Under the pieces are notes generated by a model. It worked only from the letters and a program-made list of their open reading frames with translations, did no database searches and was not told the origin of the DNA. Shown piece by piece: positions 5,302-5,861 of a stretch of DNA of 5,861 bases. How positions within the stretch are numbered: the first letter of the stretch is position 1; the number at the start of each line of letters is the position of its first letter. The DNA is from Solirubrobacterales bacterium. Lineage in GTDB: Bacteria > Actinomycetota > Thermoleophilia > Solirubrobacterales > Solirubrobacteraceae. The DNA is taken from contig JAATFK010000598.1 of NCBI GenBank assembly GCA_015655225.1, positions 1-5,861 of the forward strand, read 5' to 3'. A program made the position numbers and the translations under genes.

Positions 5302-5861
5302 GTCGCGGGGTCGGCGGGACCGTCGGCGGCGGGCGGGGCGCCGCGCGCGGCGGTGCGGCGCCGGGCGAGGGCGGCGCGGGGCGGGGCGCCGGCGGCCCCA
5401 TCCTCCCGCGCCGCCTCCGCCAGCACCCGCTCGACCTCGCCGGTCACCGCGCGACCGTCGCGCAGGGCGATCGCTCGGTCGGCGACGAGCGCCGCGAAGC
5501 CGAGGTCGTGCGTCGCGACGAGCATCCCGATCCCCTCCTCGTGCGCGAGCCGCCGCAACGTCCGCGCCAGCCGCGCCGCCACCGCCGCGTCGAGCGCCGC
5601 GGTCGGCTCGTCGAGCAGCAGCAGCTCAGGCCCGCGCGCGAGCGTCCGCGCCAGCGCGACCCGCGCGCGCTCGCCGCCCGACAGCTCCGCCGCCGGGCGC
5701 TCGACGAACGCGGCGGCCGGCAGCCCGGCCGCGTCGAGCGCCGCCAGCAGCCGCTCCTCCGCGATCCCGTCGAGCCCGTAGCCGACGTTCTCCCGGACGC
5801 TCCCGGGCAGCATGAACGGCAGCTGCCCGACGAGCCCGACCCGCCGCCGCAGCTCGCGCGG
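5298..5861 (-). CDS. fetA: FetA-like ABC transporter ATPase (partial, N-terminus beyond the window)
   Basis: The frame is open to the right edge, so the N-terminal part including Walker A is missing; 187 residues are visible. An ATG at 5811-5813 is internal, because the frame upstream of it encodes [13 protein letters not shown], containing the Q-loop glutamine. Next come a typical [12 protein letters not shown] segment, the ABC signature LSGGE (5670-5684), Walker B LLLLDEP, and the H-loop ATHD. It is the cytoplasmic energising subunit for the overlapping permease and is assigned as FetA from that partnership. After the last conserved helix it has a roughly 35-residue tail rich in Ala, Arg, Pro and Gly, ending DGPADPAT, that is not part of the standard domain. 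It overlaps the permease start by 4 bp. Confidence 0.92.
   Translation of the reverse strand, partial: PRELRRRVGLVGQLPFMLPGSVRENVGYGLDGIAEERLLAALDAAGLPAAAFVERPAAELSGGERARVALARTLARGPELLLLDEPTAALDAAVAARLARTLRRLAHEEGIGMLVATHDLGFAALVADRAIALRDGRAVTGEVERVLAEAAREDGAAGAPPRAALARRRTAARGAPPAADGPADPAT

Noticed and set aside
4001..5401. Minus-strand open frame (466 codons) through the phosphoesterase and the fetB region
   Set aside because: It is composed almost entirely of Arg, Ala, Pro and Gly and overlaps fetB in another frame. fetB has clear membrane segments and family motifs.
5041..5815. Plus-strand open frames opposite fetAB
   Set aside because: They are low-complexity Arg/Ala/Ser-rich translations opposite an ABC ATPase with intact signature, Walker B and H-loop motifs.

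Overview
The window is GC-rich throughout, with G or C at most third codon positions, GTG starts, 4-bp ATGA gene overlaps and tRNA genes that lack an encoded CCA. This fits a high-GC actinobacterium. A deep-branching lineage such as the Thermoleophilia/Solirubrobacterales is a guess from the gene content; no marker here proves it. The window looks mostly chromosomal and housekeeping-like, with a possible end of a mobile or accessory element at its left edge.

Layout. Positions 1-264 hold the last codons of an unidentified gene, overlapped by a small excisionase-type helix-turn-helix gene. A short non-coding strip with a 10-bp direct repeat and a terminator follows. Then come three tRNA genes: tRNA-Arg(ACG) and tRNA-Ser(GCT) on the minus strand, and tRNA-Ser(TGA) on the plus strand. 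The 3' end of tRNA-Arg faces the excisionase-like gene, which is the geometry of a tRNA-targeted integrative element. No integrase or attachment-site duplicate lies within the window.

The plus-strand block 1030-4527 encodes a small secreted protein of unknown function, a nucleoside hydrolase whose GTG start lies in the arm of a perfect 13-bp inverted repeat, an uncharacterised 223-residue protein, a Dps/ferritin-like protein with a complete ferroxidase site, and a YfcE/MJ0936-type metallophosphoesterase 13 bp after dps. The minus-strand pair at the right end encodes a FetB (UPF0014) permease and its ABC ATPase (FetA-like, cut by the window end). They overlap by 4 bp and converge on the phosphoesterase gene with only 6 bp between stop codons.

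Working together. Dps sequesters and oxidises iron. FetAB-type transporters are linked in E. coli to iron export and peroxide resistance. The right half can therefore be read as a loose iron/oxidative-stress neighbourhood, although the two sets are on opposite strands and co-regulation is not shown. I found no defence system, CRISPR array, insertion sequence or clear new multi-gene system. The most unusual non-coding feature is the palindrome at the nucleoside hydrolase start. The most unusual coding feature is heavy AGA codon use in two of the uncharacterised genes.
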